Below, piece after piece: positions 29,153 to 38,938 of a stretch of 64,000 nucleotides of DNA. The notes beneath the pieces are model-generated. The model searched no databases. It worked only from the letters and a program-made list of their open reading frames with translations, and was not told the origin of the DNA. Where the stretch lies: assembly GCA_902778255.1 (NCBI GenBank), contig CACYXD010000022.1, positions 34,568 to 98,567 on the forward strand, read 5' to 3'. Source of the stretch: an uncultured Prevotellaceae bacterium (GTDB lineage: Bacteria; Bacteroidota; Bacteroidia; Bacteroidales; Bacteroidaceae). The first letter of the stretch is position 1, and each line of letters begins with the position of its first letter. The translations under genes were made by a program, and so were the position numbers.

Positions 29153-31866
29153 TCAAATAGGTTTGTTTTACGTCGGCGAGCCTCCTCCAAAGAGACCAGC
29201 TCTTGTTGTTCCTGATTATATTGTTCGCGCAAATGCGCATATTCCGTATTCAGTTCCTGCTGATAGCCCTCGGCATCACTGATCAGGCGCTGAGCTACCA
29301 TCGGGTTCTGAGAGGCATCCTTGAGCCACACCACAGGTCCGCCATAGACAGGCGCAATTTTGAGGGCCACATGCAACTCGCTGGTGGTGGCTCCCCCAAT
29401 CATAATGGGGATATTCAGTCCTGCCTTCTGCAGTTCCTTGGCCACGTTGACCATCTCCTCCAGACTGGGAGTGATCAAGCCCGAAAGACCTATCATATCC
29501 ACCTGTTCGTTCTTGGCACGCTCCACAATCTGCTCGGCAGGCACCATCACGCCCAGATCGACAACCTCGTAGCCATTGCACGCCATGATAACACCCACGA
29601 TATTCTTGCCAATATCGTGAACATCGCCCTTGACAGTAGCCAGGAGGACCTTGCCAGATTTGCCAGATTTGCCAGATTTACCAGCATCAATATAGGGTTG
29701 CAAGATCTCTACCGCCTGCTTCATGGTACGCGCCGTCTTCACCACCTGGGGCAGAAACATCTTTCCTTCACCAAAGCGGCGACCCACCTCATTCATTCCC
29801 GCCATCAAAGGGCCTTCAATGATATCTACGGCATGTGCATACTTTTCAAGCGCTTCCTTCAGATCTTCATCCAGGTGCTCACCATTACCTTTGATGAGGG
29901 CATTTTGGAGGCGGTCTTCAAGGCTCAGGCTAGTAGAACTAGTATCACTAGTCTGACTAGTTTCACTAGTTGAACTAGTATTATTTGCCTCCCCTGTAAT
30001 CTCCATCAACTGCTCTGCCGACTCAGAATGACGATTCAAAACGACGTCCTCAATCAGTTTTAGCTGTTCTTTAGGAATATCATCGTAAACCACTTTAGAT
30101 GAAGGATTTACGATACCAAAGTCCATTCCTACCTGTATGGCATGATAGAGGAAAACGGCGTGCATGGCTTCGCGCAGGTAGTTATTGCCACGAAACGAAA
30201 AAGACAGGTTGCTGACACCACCGCTGATATGAGCACCAGGCAGGTTTTTGCGAATCCATTCCGTAGCACGGATGAAGTCCACCGCATAAGCATTATGCTC
30301 CTCCATACCTGTTGCAATAGCCAAGACATTGGGGTCGAAGATGATATCCTGAGGCAGGAAGCCTACCTTCTCCGTCAATAAGCGATAAGCTCTTTCAGCT
30401 ATCTCAATACGACGCTCGTAAGTCGTGGCCTGTCCCTGTTCATCGAAACACATCACCACCACAGCGGCGCCCATGCGCTTCACATCACGTGCATGACTTA
30501 AAAAGATTTCCTCGCCTTCTTTCAATGAGATAGAATTGACGATACTCTTGCCCTGTACGCACTTCAAACCAGCCATGATGACATCCCACTTACTGGAGTC
30601 GATCATCACTGGCACACGGGCGATATCGGGCTCAGAGGCTATCAGATTGAGGAAATGCACCATCTCGGTCTTGGCGTCCAACAAGCCATCATCCATATTG
30701 ATATCGATGACCATAGCCCCGTCTTCCACTTGTTTGCGGGCTATCTGAAGAGCCTCCTCATAGCTCTTTTCCTTGATCAGACGCAGGAATTTTCGCGAGC
30801 CAGCCACATTACAGCGCTCACCCACATTGACAAACGTAGCCTGAGCAGCATCCATCAACTCCAAACCCGAGAGCATCAGGGTCTTAGGGCACTCGGCAGG
30901 CACATGCGGCTGCTTTCCTACAGCCAAGGGAACGTATTTCTCGATGAATGCTGGTGTCGTACCACAACAGCCACCCACGATATTCACCAATTGTTCATCG
31001 ATGAATTCGCCAATCTGCGGAGCCATCGATTCAGGCGTCTCGTCATAGAGTCCCAAGGAATTAGGCAGGCCTGCATTCGGATAAGCGCTGATATAATAGG
31101 GCGCACGATGAGCCAGTTCTTTCAGGTAAGGCTTCATCTGACGGGCGCCGAACGAACAGTTCAGGCCGATACTGAAGATAGGGAACGACGACACACTGGC
31201 CAGAAAGGCATCGAGCGTCTGACCACTGAGTGTACGGCCTGCAGCATCGCTAACTGTTACAGAAAGCATGATGGGAATATCACGATTGCCTCGCACCTGA
31301 ACAGCAGCATCGATAGCCACCTTGGCGTTGAGGGAATCGAATATCGTTTCAATCAGGATGGCATCCACCCCACCCTCTATCAACGCGGAAATTTGTTCCT
31401 TATAAGCCTCTAAGAGTTCATCATAGGTGAGTTCGCGACGAGCTGGATCATTCACGTCTGGCGACATGGAGCACGTCTTATTTGTAGGTCCCACAGAACC
31501 TGCCACGAAGCGAGGCTTTTCCGACGAGGAAAACTCGTCGGCACATTGGCGGGCGAGCCTTGCAGCTGCTAAATTTATTTCTCGAGCGAAATCTTGTAAC
31601 TGATAGTCACTCTGAGAGATACGCTGCGCGTTAAATGTATTTGTAGTAATAATGTCAGCACCTGCTTTCAGGTATCTTGCGTGGATATCACGGATGATAT
31701 CCGGACGCGTCAGATTAAGCACATCATTATTACCTTTCATGACTCCAGGGGTAGCAGTAAACCTATCCCCACGGAAGTCTTTTTCATCAAGTCCATACTC
31801 CTGAATGACGGAACCCATAGCACCGTCAAGGATCAGAATACGTTTAGTTATTTCGTGTTGTATCAT
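29149..31866 (-). CDS. metH: Cobalamin-dependent methionine synthase lacking the activation domain
   Basis: 905 residues against about 1,230 in E. coli. Modules in order: homocysteine domain (1-320, zinc ligands in LNCSFGA and VGGCCGT), pterin domain (about 345-610), B12 cap, and B12 domain with [11 protein letters not shown]. The C-terminal S-adenosylmethionine activation domain is missing and the protein ends RRRKTNLFE, so reactivation must come from another protein. Two in-frame 9-bp tandem repeats widen the linkers around the B12 module (29651-29684 and 29930-29983). It overlaps smpB upstream and the GHL10 gene downstream by four bases each (ATGA). It transfers a methyl group from methyltetrahydrofolate to homocysteine in the cytoplasm. 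Confidence 0.92.
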   Translation of the reverse strand: MIQHEITKRILILDGAMGSVIQEYGLDEKDFRGDRFTATPGVMKGNNDVLNLTRPDIIRDIHARYLKAGADIITTNTFNAQRISQSDYQLQDFAREINLAAARLARQCADEFSSSEKPRFVAGSVGPTNKTCSMSPDVNDPARRELTYDELLEAYKEQISALIEGGVDAILIETIFDSLNAKVAIDAAVQVRGNRDIPIMLSVTVSDAAGRTLSGQTLDAFLASVSSFPIFSIGLNCSFGARQMKPYLKELAHRAPYYISAYPNAGLPNSLGLYDETPESMAPQIGEFIDEQLVNIVGGCCGTTPAFIEKYVPLAVGKQPHVPAECPKTLMLSGLELMDAAQATFVNVGERCNVAGSRKFLRLIKEKSYEEALQIARKQVEDGAMVIDINMDDGLLDAKTEMVHFLNLIASEPDIARVPVMIDSSKWDVIMAGLKCVQGKSIVNSISLKEGEEIFLSHARDVKRMGAAVVVMCFDEQGQATTYERRIEIAERAYRLLTEKVGFLPQDIIFDPNVLAIATGMEEHNAYAVDFIRATEWIRKNLPGAHISGGVSNLSFSFRGNNYLREAMHAVFLYHAIQVGMDFGIVNPSSKVVYDDIPKEQLKLIEDVVLNRHSESAEQLMEITGEANNTSSTSETSQTSDTSSTSLSLEDRLQNALIKGNGEHLDEDLKEALEKYAHAVDIIEGPLMAGMNEVGRRFGEGKMFLPQVVKTARTMKQAVEILQPYIDAGKSGKSGKSGKVLLATVKGDVHDIGKNIVGVIMACNGYEVVDLGVMVPAEQIVERAKNEQVDMIGLSGLITPSLEEMVNVAKELQKAGLNIPIMIGGATTSELHVALKIAPVYGGPVVWLKDASQNPMVAQRLISDAEGYQQELNTEYAHLREQYNQEQQELVSLEEARRRKTNLFE
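29651..29684. repeat. 9-bp repeat TTGCCAGAT in metH
   Basis: Nearly four tandem copies encode (G-K-S)n on the minus strand ([16 protein letters not shown]) right before the B12-binding module. Confidence 0.85.
29930..29983. repeat. 9-bp repeat CTAGTnnnn in metH
   Basis: Six units of CTAGTnnnn in tandem (five ACTAGT palindromes) encode the Ser/Thr-rich linker [17 protein letters not shown] between the pterin domain and the B12 cap. Confidence 0.85.
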
Positions 31867-32345
31867 TTGTAAACCTTCATCGCACGATCCATCTCGCGGC
31901 GGTCTTCTTTCTCCTTTAGTGTCTGACGCTTGTCGAATGCTTTCTTACCCTTACAAAGGGCGATATCCATCTTTGCCCTACCGTTCTCATCGATAAACAC
32001 CAGCGTAGGCACAATGGTATAGCCAGTCTGCTTTGTGGCACTCTCCAGTCGGGCAATCTCACGACGAGTAAGAAGCAATTTACGATCGCGTTTCTGCTCG
32101 TGGTTATTATAAGAACCATAGAAATAGGGACTTATCGACATACCTTTGACCCACATCTCGCCGTGGATAATGGTGCAATAAGTATCTACGAGACTCGCCT
32201 TACCAGCACGGATAGATTTAATCTCGGTACCAGTAAGCACTATGCCCGCCGTGAACTCCTCGATAAAGAAATATTCAAACGAGGCCTTACGATTCTTTAT
32301 CTGTACAGGACTCTTCTTACGAAGTTCCTCTTGTTGTTTATTCAT
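31863..32345 (-). CDS. smpB: SsrA-binding protein SmpB
   Basis: 160 residues. The OB-fold signature ([34 protein letters not shown]-like [22 protein letters not shown]) and the basic C-terminal tail ([26 protein letters not shown]) are typical. It binds tmRNA and delivers it to stalled ribosomes. The length is normal. The stop overlaps the metH start (ATGA). It may be the first gene of the smpB-metH-GHL10 unit, since the DUF4375 gene lies only 24 bp upstream. Confidence 0.95.
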   Translation of the reverse strand: MNKQQEELRKKSPVQIKNRKASFEYFFIEEFTAGIVLTGTEIKSIRAGKASLVDTYCTIIHGEMWVKGMSISPYFYGSYNNHEQKRDRKLLLTRREIARLESATKQTGYTIVPTLVFIDENGRAKMDIALCKGKKAFDKRQTLKEKEDRREMDRAMKVYK

Positions 32346-32369
32346 CTTTCTCTATTCACTATTTTCTAT

Positions 32370-32885
32370 TCACTCCACACTAGCGAAGCGCTCAATGTTT
32401 TCGTCCACATAATGGGCGATCTCTTCCGTCCAACGCTCTTCATTCTCTACGAACATATCATCATAGTCGTCAAACTGTGGGAAGCGCTCAAAGAGTGCCA
32501 TAAACTCCTCGTCAGTACAGTCAGCCTCCAACGCCTCACGATTCTCAAGCCACAAGGTATGAACCTCATAGAGCATCTTTGACAGGTCGCGCATATGCCA
32601 CATCTTGTTCAGAGCCTTGGCAAAAGGATTCTTAAAGATAAAAGGGCCGTAGCCATTATGAATCAGTTGGACGAAACCACCATCCATCACCTCCTGATGC
32701 AACGTATCCCAACAGAGCAGCGTCATCTGGTCGGCATTCAGCTCCTGCATCGTCTCTGCTGTCGGTTCACCGCCAACAGCTTCACGCAGGGCATCAATAA
32801 ACACCTGCAAGAACGCATCCATACCCTCAAGGGCGGCATTACTCAAATCCGAATCTCTTACAATAATCTGTTTCATAGCGTGCAA
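32370..32885 (-). CDS. DUF4375 (DMP19-like) protein
   Basis: 171 residues, acidic, no signal peptide. The core LLCWDTLHQEVMDGGFVQLIHNGYGPFI is the hallmark of the DUF4375/DMP19 family, a domain of uncertain function seen in small soluble proteins. It probably starts the minus-strand run leading into smpB. Confidence 0.75.
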   Translation of the reverse strand: MHAMKQIIVRDSDLSNAALEGMDAFLQVFIDALREAVGGEPTAETMQELNADQMTLLCWDTLHQEVMDGGFVQLIHNGYGPFIFKNPFAKALNKMWHMRDLSKMLYEVHTLWLENREALEADCTDEEFMALFERFPQFDDYDDMFVENEERWTEEIAHYVDENIERFASVE

Positions 32886-32961
32886 AGTTACGTCTTTTTT
32901 TTCAAATACGTATGAAAAACTATAAAAAAAGGCGTAGTCAGCAAAATTTCATAGCAATATG

Positions 32962-32993
32962 TTTGGCGATTCAGAAAATATATTGTAACTTTA
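32962..32993 (+). promoter_or_regulatory. Promoter of the arabinose operon
   Basis: TTTG at 32962-32965, a 20-bp spacer, and TAACTTTA at 32986-32993, 54 bp before the first start codon. The leader is AT-rich (AACTGTTTAATTTTAAATC), the likely zone for AraR control, but I cannot mark its operator. Confidence 0.65.
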
Positions 32994-33047
32994 CACCCAA
33001 ATTTATGACAATAACTAAAACTGTTTAATTTTAAATCAATCAAAACG

Positions 33048-34232
33048 ATGAAAGCATTAAAGGCTTCTATCTTCGGATTTGGTGCTCTGATGGCCCTCAC
33101 AATGATGTCATGTGGAGAGGCTCAGCAGGCACCCGAACTAACGGCTTCAGGTCTTAACCCAGCCAAGTTTGACACAGTAGTAAACGGTGACACCGTAAAG
33201 CTCTACACCCTAAAGGGTGACAAGGGTATGGAAGTGTGCATCACCAACTATGGTGGACGCGTAGTTTCATTGATGGTACCCGACAAGAACGACTCGCTCG
33301 TTGACGTGGTACTCGGCTTCGACAACATCGCCCAGTACATGGAGAAGACCACCGACTACGGTTCAAGCGTAGGCCGCTATGCCAACCGCATCAACATGGG
33401 TAAGTTCACCCTCAATGGTGAAGAGTATCAGCTGAAGCAGAACGACAAGCACGACGGACGTGACCATTGTCTGCACGGTGGTGGCGACACAGGTTGGATG
33501 AATCAGGTTTACAAGGCCGAGCAGATTGACGACCAGACCCTGAAGCTGACTATCGTGGCTGAGGACGGTGAGAACGGATTCCCCGGCACCGTAGTTGCAA
33601 CCACAACCTATAAAATCGTTGATGGCAATACCCTCGATATCACTTGGGAGGCCGAGACCGACAAGCCTACTATCATCAACCAGACCAACCACAACTACTA
33701 CAACCTCTCTGGCGACTTTGAGGAGGCCGAAGGTGGTCTGAAGCAGCTGCTGATGGTCAATGCTGACTCGTTCACTGTAGCCGACGACTCTTATATGCCT
33801 ACTGGCGAGATTCGTGCCGTTGAGGGTACCACTATGGACCTGCGCACCGAGCACGTCATCATCGACGGTCTGGATCGTGAGTTCGACCAGGTAAAGAACG
33901 CCAATGGCGGTTACGACCACAACTGGTGTCTGAACACCAAGGGTGACGACACACAGGTTGCTGCTACGCTTTACAGCCCCAAGACCGGCATTTTCATGGA
34001 GATGTTCACCAACGAGCCTGGCGTACAAGTTTACACTGGCAACTTCCAGGGCATCCAGGGCGAGGAGAACGTGGTTCGCAAGCTCGGCAAGCACTATCCT
34101 CAGTACATTTCTGTATGTTTGGAGAGTCAGAAATATCCTGACAGCCCCAACCATCCTGAGTGGCCCAGCCCCGTGCTGAACCCTGGTGAGAAATATTACA
34201 GTCACGCTGCCTATAAGTTCTCAATCAAATAA
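33048..34232 (+). CDS. Aldose 1-epimerase, lipoprotein type
   Basis: 394 residues. A lipoprotein signal ends LTMMSC with the modified Cys22, so the protein is anchored in the periplasm or outer membrane. Mutarotase motifs are present: FGSSVGRYANRI-like GSSVGRYANRI, HCLHGGGDTGW, NQTNHNYYNLSG with the catalytic His, and SVCLESQKYPDSPNHPEWP with the catalytic Glu. It converts alpha and beta forms of arabinose or galactose before uptake. It is first in an operon that continues with two sugar transporters and the AraR/AraD/AraA/kinase/transketolase genes. Confidence 0.9.
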   Translation: MKALKASIFGFGALMALTMMSCGEAQQAPELTASGLNPAKFDTVVNGDTVKLYTLKGDKGMEVCITNYGGRVVSLMVPDKNDSLVDVVLGFDNIAQYMEKTTDYGSSVGRYANRINMGKFTLNGEEYQLKQNDKHDGRDHCLHGGGDTGWMNQVYKAEQIDDQTLKLTIVAEDGENGFPGTVVATTTYKIVDGNTLDITWEAETDKPTIINQTNHNYYNLSGDFEEAEGGLKQLLMVNADSFTVADDSYMPTGEIRAVEGTTMDLRTEHVIIDGLDREFDQVKNANGGYDHNWCLNTKGDDTQVAATLYSPKTGIFMEMFTNEPGVQVYTGNFQGIQGEENVVRKLGKHYPQYISVCLESQKYPDSPNHPEWPSPVLNPGEKYYSHAAYKFSIK

Positions 34233-34250
34233 AATTGGACATTAAGAATT

Positions 34251-35726
34251 ATGGCACAGACTGATAAAGGTAGCAAAGGCTACTTGATTAGTATCGTGAT
34301 GGTTGCCGTACTCGGAGGCTTGCTCTTCGGGTACGACACCGCCGTTATATCCGGTGCAGAGAAGGGCCTACAGGCTTTCTTCATGGAGGCTAAGGACTTT
34401 TCATATACTGACACCTGGCACGGTTTCACTTCTGCAAGTGCCCTGATTGGCTGTATCATCGGTTCAGCCCTGTCAGGTTTCTTGGCAACCAACTTAGGAC
34501 GTAAGCGCTCGCTGATTATAGCTGGCTTGCTGTTCTTCATCTCTGCCCTTGGAAGTATGGAGCCTGAATTCCTATTCTTTGAGCATGGCACTCCCACATT
34601 CTCTCTGCTGATTACCTTTAACATCTACCGCGTCATCGGTGGTATCGGTGTAGGTCTGGCTTCTGCCATCTGTCCTATGTACATTGGCGAGGTGGCTCCT
34701 TCAAGCATCAGAGGTATGCTGGTTTCATGGAACCAGTTTGCTATTATCTTCGGTCAGTTGGTGGTTTACTTTGTGAACTTCTTCATTCTGGGCGACCACA
34801 TCCAGCCTATCGTTGAAGATATGGGCAAAGGCCTTGCCGCTCTAGACCCGAAAGCCGTTTGGACGGTGGAAACAGGTTGGCGTTATATGTTCGGTTCTGA
34901 GGCCGTTCCTGCTGGACTCTTCGCCCTGCTTATCTGCTTTGTTCCTGAGACCCCACGTTACCTCGTCAGCATCGGTCGCGATGATGTAGCTCAGCGTATT
35001 CTGGCTAAGATTAATGGTAGCAGCAAGGCTCAGCAGATTCTGCAGGACATTAAGGACACGATGGTTGTAAAGACCGAGAAGCTGATGACTTACGGTTTCG
35101 TATGCATCTTCGTGGGTATCATGTTGTCTGTATTCCAGCAGGCCGTAGGTATCAACGCTGTGCTCTACTATGCACCACGCATCTTCGGTGATATGGGTAT
35201 GGACAACCCAATGATTCTGACTGTATTCATGGGTGTTGTCAATATCCTCTTTACATTGGTGGCAATCTTCACCGTTGAAAAATGGGGACGCAAGCCTCTG
35301 CTCATCTGGGGTTCTATCGGTATGGCTATCGGCGCTCTTGGCGTTGCCGCTACCTTTGGCCACGCAGGAATGGAATTTGTTACTGCCGCATCAATCATGA
35401 TTTACGCAGCCTCGTTCATGTTCTCATGGGGTCCCATCACTTGGGTGCTCATTGCCGAGATTTTCCCCAACACCATCCGTGGTGGTGCCGTAGCTATCGC
35501 TGTGGCTTTCCAGTGGATTTTCAACTTCATCGTATCATCTACCTTCGTGCCTATGTTCAACATGCACCTCACAGAAGGCGATGATTTCGGCCACTGGTTC
35601 ACTTATGGTCTCTATGGCTTCATCTGCTTGCTGGCTGCCCTGTTCGTATGGAAGCTCGTTCCTGAGACAAAGGGTAAGACGCTGGAGGATATGACAGCCA
35701 TGTGGCGTAATCGTCAAAAGAAATAA
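34251..35726 (+). CDS. MFS sugar/H+ symporter (XylE/AraE type)
   Basis: 491 residues with 12 predicted membrane helices. Sugar-porter motifs are present: GGLLFGYDTAVISGA in helix 1, PETPRYLVSIGR after helix 6, QQAVGINAVLYYAP in helix 7, and PETKGKTLEDM at the C-terminus. It moves a pentose or hexose into the cytoplasm with protons. Placed 18 bp after the mutarotase gene, it probably imports arabinose or xylose. Confidence 0.9.
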   Translation: MAQTDKGSKGYLISIVMVAVLGGLLFGYDTAVISGAEKGLQAFFMEAKDFSYTDTWHGFTSASALIGCIIGSALSGFLATNLGRKRSLIIAGLLFFISALGSMEPEFLFFEHGTPTFSLLITFNIYRVIGGIGVGLASAICPMYIGEVAPSSIRGMLVSWNQFAIIFGQLVVYFVNFFILGDHIQPIVEDMGKGLAALDPKAVWTVETGWRYMFGSEAVPAGLFALLICFVPETPRYLVSIGRDDVAQRILAKINGSSKAQQILQDIKDTMVVKTEKLMTYGFVCIFVGIMLSVFQQAVGINAVLYYAPRIFGDMGMDNPMILTVFMGVVNILFTLVAIFTVEKWGRKPLLIWGSIGMAIGALGVAATFGHAGMEFVTAASIMIYAASFMFSWGPITWVLIAEIFPNTIRGGAVAIAVAFQWIFNFIVSSTFVPMFNMHLTEGDDFGHWFTYGLYGFICLLAALFVWKLVPETKGKTLEDMTAMWRNRQKK

Positions 35727-35763
35727 ATCGTAATTGTAAATTATAAAACTATAAATAAAAATT

Positions 35764-37509
35764 ATGAACTGGAGTTCACAAGAATTCATCTGGCTCGACT
35801 GGGTAGTGCTCATCGTCGGCCTGTTAGGAGTGGTTGCCGCAGTGTGGTATGCCATTTGGAAAGACAAGAAAGCCCAAAAGGGCGCAGACTCATCAGCCTA
35901 CCTCTTTGGTAAGGGTGAGCCTTGGTATGTAATCGGTATGGCTATCTTTGCCGCCAACATCGGTTCTGAGCATTTGGTTGGCTTAGCTGGAACAGGTGCA
36001 AAAGACGGTGTGGGTATGGCCCACTGGGAGATGCAGGGTTGGATGATCCTGATTCTCGGTTGGTTGTTCGTACCATTCTATCAGTTGCTCATCAACAAGA
36101 TGGGTAAGATTATCACCATGCCCGATTTCCTGAAGTTCCGCTACACCCAGCGCACAGGTTCTTGGTTGTCAATCATCACCCTCGTAGCCTATGTGCTCAC
36201 TAAGGTGTCGGTAACTGCTTTCACGGGCGGTATCTTCTTCAAGTTCCTGCTTGGCCTTCCTTTCTGGTATGGTGCTATTGGTCTGATTGCCATTACCGCA
36301 GTGTTCACCGTATTCGGTGGTATGAAGGGCGTGATGACACTTTCAACCATCCAGACACCTATTCTTATTATTGGTTCGTTCCTTGTACTGTTCCTTGGCT
36401 TGAATATGTTGGGCGATGGTAGCATCACAGCTGGATGGGCTGAGATGATGAAGGTATGTAACGCCGCTCACGATGGTTTCGGTACCACCCACATGTTCCA
36501 TCCCGACCCTAATGACCCAATGTATCCGCAGTTCCCTGGTTACGTAGTGTTCCTTGGTGCTTCAATTATCGGTTTCTGGTACTGGTGTACTGACCAGCAT
36601 ATCGTTCAGCGTGTGCTCGGACAGGTTCCTGGTGAAGATAACAAAGAAGTGATGAAGCGTGCCCGCCGTGGTACCATCGCTGCCGGTTTCTTCAAGATTC
36701 TGCCTTGCTTTATGTTCCTTATCCCTGGTATGATTGCCTACGCCCTCTCACTGAAAACAGGTAGCGGCATTGAGATGGATATCACCAACCACGAGTCTAC
36801 TGACGGTGCTTTCGCCATGATGGTGAAGAATATCCTGCCTGCAGGTATCAAGGGTATTGTAACCATTGGTTTCGTTTGCGCGCTTGTTGCTTCATTAGCT
36901 GCGTTCTTCAACAGCTGTGCTACACTGTTTACAGAAGATTTCTACAAGCCCATGAAGAAGGGCAAGAGTGAGGCTCACTACGTGTTCGTAGGCCGTATGG
37001 CTACTGTAGTGGTTGTGCTACTTGGTTTGGCTTGGATGCCTATCATGATGAACATGGGCAACCTATATTCTTACCTGCAGGATATCCAGTCGTTGATTGC
37101 TCCTGCCATGGTGGCTGTGTTCACCCTTGGTATCTTCTCCAAGAAGATTACGCCAAAAGCTGGTGAATGGGGTTTGATTGGTGGTTTCCTGATTGGTATG
37201 ATCCGTCTGGTAACCAACGTAGTGACCGATTCTGGTAAGGCTGTGATGGATGGTGCTTTCTGGGAGAACACCGCTTGGTTCTGGCAGACGAACTGGCTTA
37301 TCTTCGAGTGCTGGCTGCTCGTATTCATCGTAGTGCTGATGGTCGTAGTGAGTATCTTCACTCCTGCACCGTCTAAGGCTCAGATTGATGCCATTACCTT
37401 CTCTGCTGACTTTAAGAAGTCAATCAAGGAGAGCTGGGGCGCATTCGATATCATTGGCACACTGGTAGTTATCGGCCTCTGCGCTACATTCTACTGGTAC
37501 TTCTGGTAA
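35764..37509 (+). CDS. SSS-family sodium/sugar symporter (AraT/SglT type)
   Basis: 581 residues with about 14 membrane helices. SSS/SGLT motifs include GSEHLVGLAGTGAKDGVGMAHWEMQGW, FTVFGGMKGVMTLSTIQ, YWCTDQHIVQRVLGQ and LVASLAAFFNSCATLFTEDFY. It should couple arabinose uptake to sodium. The presence of both a proton-driven and a sodium-driven transporter in one operon suggests use over a range of conditions. The homologous Bacteroides arabinose locus also carries an SSS transporter. Confidence 0.9.
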   Translation: MNWSSQEFIWLDWVVLIVGLLGVVAAVWYAIWKDKKAQKGADSSAYLFGKGEPWYVIGMAIFAANIGSEHLVGLAGTGAKDGVGMAHWEMQGWMILILGWLFVPFYQLLINKMGKIITMPDFLKFRYTQRTGSWLSIITLVAYVLTKVSVTAFTGGIFFKFLLGLPFWYGAIGLIAITAVFTVFGGMKGVMTLSTIQTPILIIGSFLVLFLGLNMLGDGSITAGWAEMMKVCNAAHDGFGTTHMFHPDPNDPMYPQFPGYVVFLGASIIGFWYWCTDQHIVQRVLGQVPGEDNKEVMKRARRGTIAAGFFKILPCFMFLIPGMIAYALSLKTGSGIEMDITNHESTDGAFAMMVKNILPAGIKGIVTIGFVCALVASLAAFFNSCATLFTEDFYKPMKKGKSEAHYVFVGRMATVVVVLLGLAWMPIMMNMGNLYSYLQDIQSLIAPAMVAVFTLGIFSKKITPKAGEWGLIGGFLIGMIRLVTNVVTDSGKAVMDGAFWENTAWFWQTNWLIFECWLLVFIVVLMVVVSIFTPAPSKAQIDAITFSADFKKSIKESWGAFDIIGTLVVIGLCATFYWYFW

Positions 37510-37522
37510 ATAGCACGCAACC

Positions 37523-38197
37523 ATGACCTACTATAAAGAACATTCGAAAGTCTGGGTGTCGGTCGACGTCATCATCTTCGGTTTTGATCAACAGAAGCTA
37601 AAGGTGCTCATCGGCCGACGCCAGATGGATCCAGGACGCGGAGAGTGGAGCCTCTATGGAGGCTTCGTCACTGCCAACGAGAGCATTGACGATGCTGCTA
37701 AGCGTACACTGCGCGCCCTCACAGGACTCGACAACCTGTATATGCGTCAGGTGGGTGCTTTTGGCAGCATCGACAGAGACCCGGGCGAGCGTGTCATCTC
37801 GATTGCATACTATGCACTTATCAACGTGAAGGACTATAGCGAGAAGCTGCGTAAGGAGCATAAAGTAGAATGGGTTGACATCAACCAGATTCCCACGCTC
37901 TATTCCGACCATAACCTGATGGTGGAGCAGGCCCTGCGCATCATGCGCCAGAAGATCAAGACTGCACCTATCAGCTTCCGTCTGCTGCCAAAACTCTTCA
38001 CCCTCACACAGCTGCAGACTCTCTATGAGGCTGTCATTGGCGAGGAGGTCGACAAGCGCAACTTCCGTAAGCGTATCAAGGAAATGGACTTCATCGAGAA
38101 GACAAACCTTATCGACAAGAAGTCGTCAAAACGTGGTGCTGCCCTCTACCGCTTTAATAACAAGGCATACACCGAAGATACTAACTTTAAGTTATAA
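37523..38197 (+). CDS. araR: Nudix-related arabinose regulator AraR (Bacteroidetes type)
   Basis: 224 residues. An N-terminal Nudix fold holds a degenerate Nudix box at 46-68 (GGFVTANESIDDAAKRTLRALTG): the catalytic REUxEE glutamates are lost, so it senses rather than hydrolyses. The C-terminal winged helix (about 150-215, FTLTQLQTLYEAVIGEEVDKRNFRKRIKEM) binds DNA. In Bacteroides thetaiotaomicron the homologue represses the arabinose genes and is released by L-arabinose. Its position inside the operon it would control, 13 bp after the symporter and 6 bp before araD, supports autoregulation. Confidence 0.85.
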   Translation: MTYYKEHSKVWVSVDVIIFGFDQQKLKVLIGRRQMDPGRGEWSLYGGFVTANESIDDAAKRTLRALTGLDNLYMRQVGAFGSIDRDPGERVISIAYYALINVKDYSEKLRKEHKVEWVDINQIPTLYSDHNLMVEQALRIMRQKIKTAPISFRLLPKLFTLTQLQTLYEAVIGEEVDKRNFRKRIKEMDFIEKTNLIDKKSSKRGAALYRFNNKAYTEDTNFKL

Positions 38198-38203
38198 TTA
38201 ATT

Positions 38204-38914
38204 ATGTTAGAAGAGCTCAAACAGAAAGTATTCAAGGCCAATTTGGACCTTGTGAAACAAGGACTCGTGATATTCACATGGGGAAACGTATCGGGTATTG
38301 ACCGTGAGAAAGGCCTCGTAGTCATCAAGCCAAGCGGTGTCTCATACGATGAGATGAAAGCCGAGGATATGGTGGTGGTTGATCTCGAAAGTGGCAAGGT
38401 TGTCGAAGGCGACCTGAACCCATCGAGCGACACTCCCACACACCTTGTATTATATAAGGCATTCCCCAACATCCAGGGTGTGGTCCACACCCACTCTACC
38501 TACGCCACAGCATTTGCTCAGGCCGGCAAGGACATCCCCAACATCGGCACTACTCACGCCGACTACTTCTACAAGGATATTCCCTGCACACGCGACATGA
38601 CCGAGGCTGAGGTGAAAGGTCAGTATGAGCTGGAGACAGGTAATGTCATCGTAGATGAGATTCTGAACATCCGTAAGATCAATCCCGACCACACACCCGC
38701 TGTGCTCGTGAAGAATCACGGTCCGTTCTCATGGGGTACCTCTCCCGACAATGCCGTATATAACGCCAAGGTAATGGAGCAGTGTGCCAAGATGGCCTTC
38801 GTAGCCTTCTCGGTGAATCCCAACCTGACGATGAATCCGCTGCTCGTCGAGAAGCACTACATGCGTAAGCACGGCCCTAATGCCTACTACGGACAAAAAG
38901 GACAAAAACATTAA
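38204..38914 (+). CDS. araD: L-ribulose-5-phosphate 4-epimerase
   Basis: 236 residues, class II aldolase/epimerase fold. Motifs: [21 protein letters not shown], the zinc histidines in [22 protein letters not shown], and NHGPFSWG. It converts L-ribulose 5-phosphate to D-xylulose 5-phosphate, the last step that feeds arabinose into the pentose phosphate pathway. Normal length. Confidence 0.93.
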   Translation: MLEELKQKVFKANLDLVKQGLVIFTWGNVSGIDREKGLVVIKPSGVSYDEMKAEDMVVVDLESGKVVEGDLNPSSDTPTHLVLYKAFPNIQGVVHTHSTYATAFAQAGKDIPNIGTTHADYFYKDIPCTRDMTEAEVKGQYELETGNVIVDEILNIRKINPDHTPAVLVKNHGPFSWGTSPDNAVYNAKVMEQCAKMAFVAFSVNPNLTMNPLLVEKHYMRKHGPNAYYGQKGQKH

Positions 38915-38938
38915 TCATAACTAAAAACAATTACAACA

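Noticed and set aside
37523-38197. Active Nudix hydrolase
   Set aside because: The Nudix box has lost the catalytic glutamates, and a winged helix follows, which fits a regulator.
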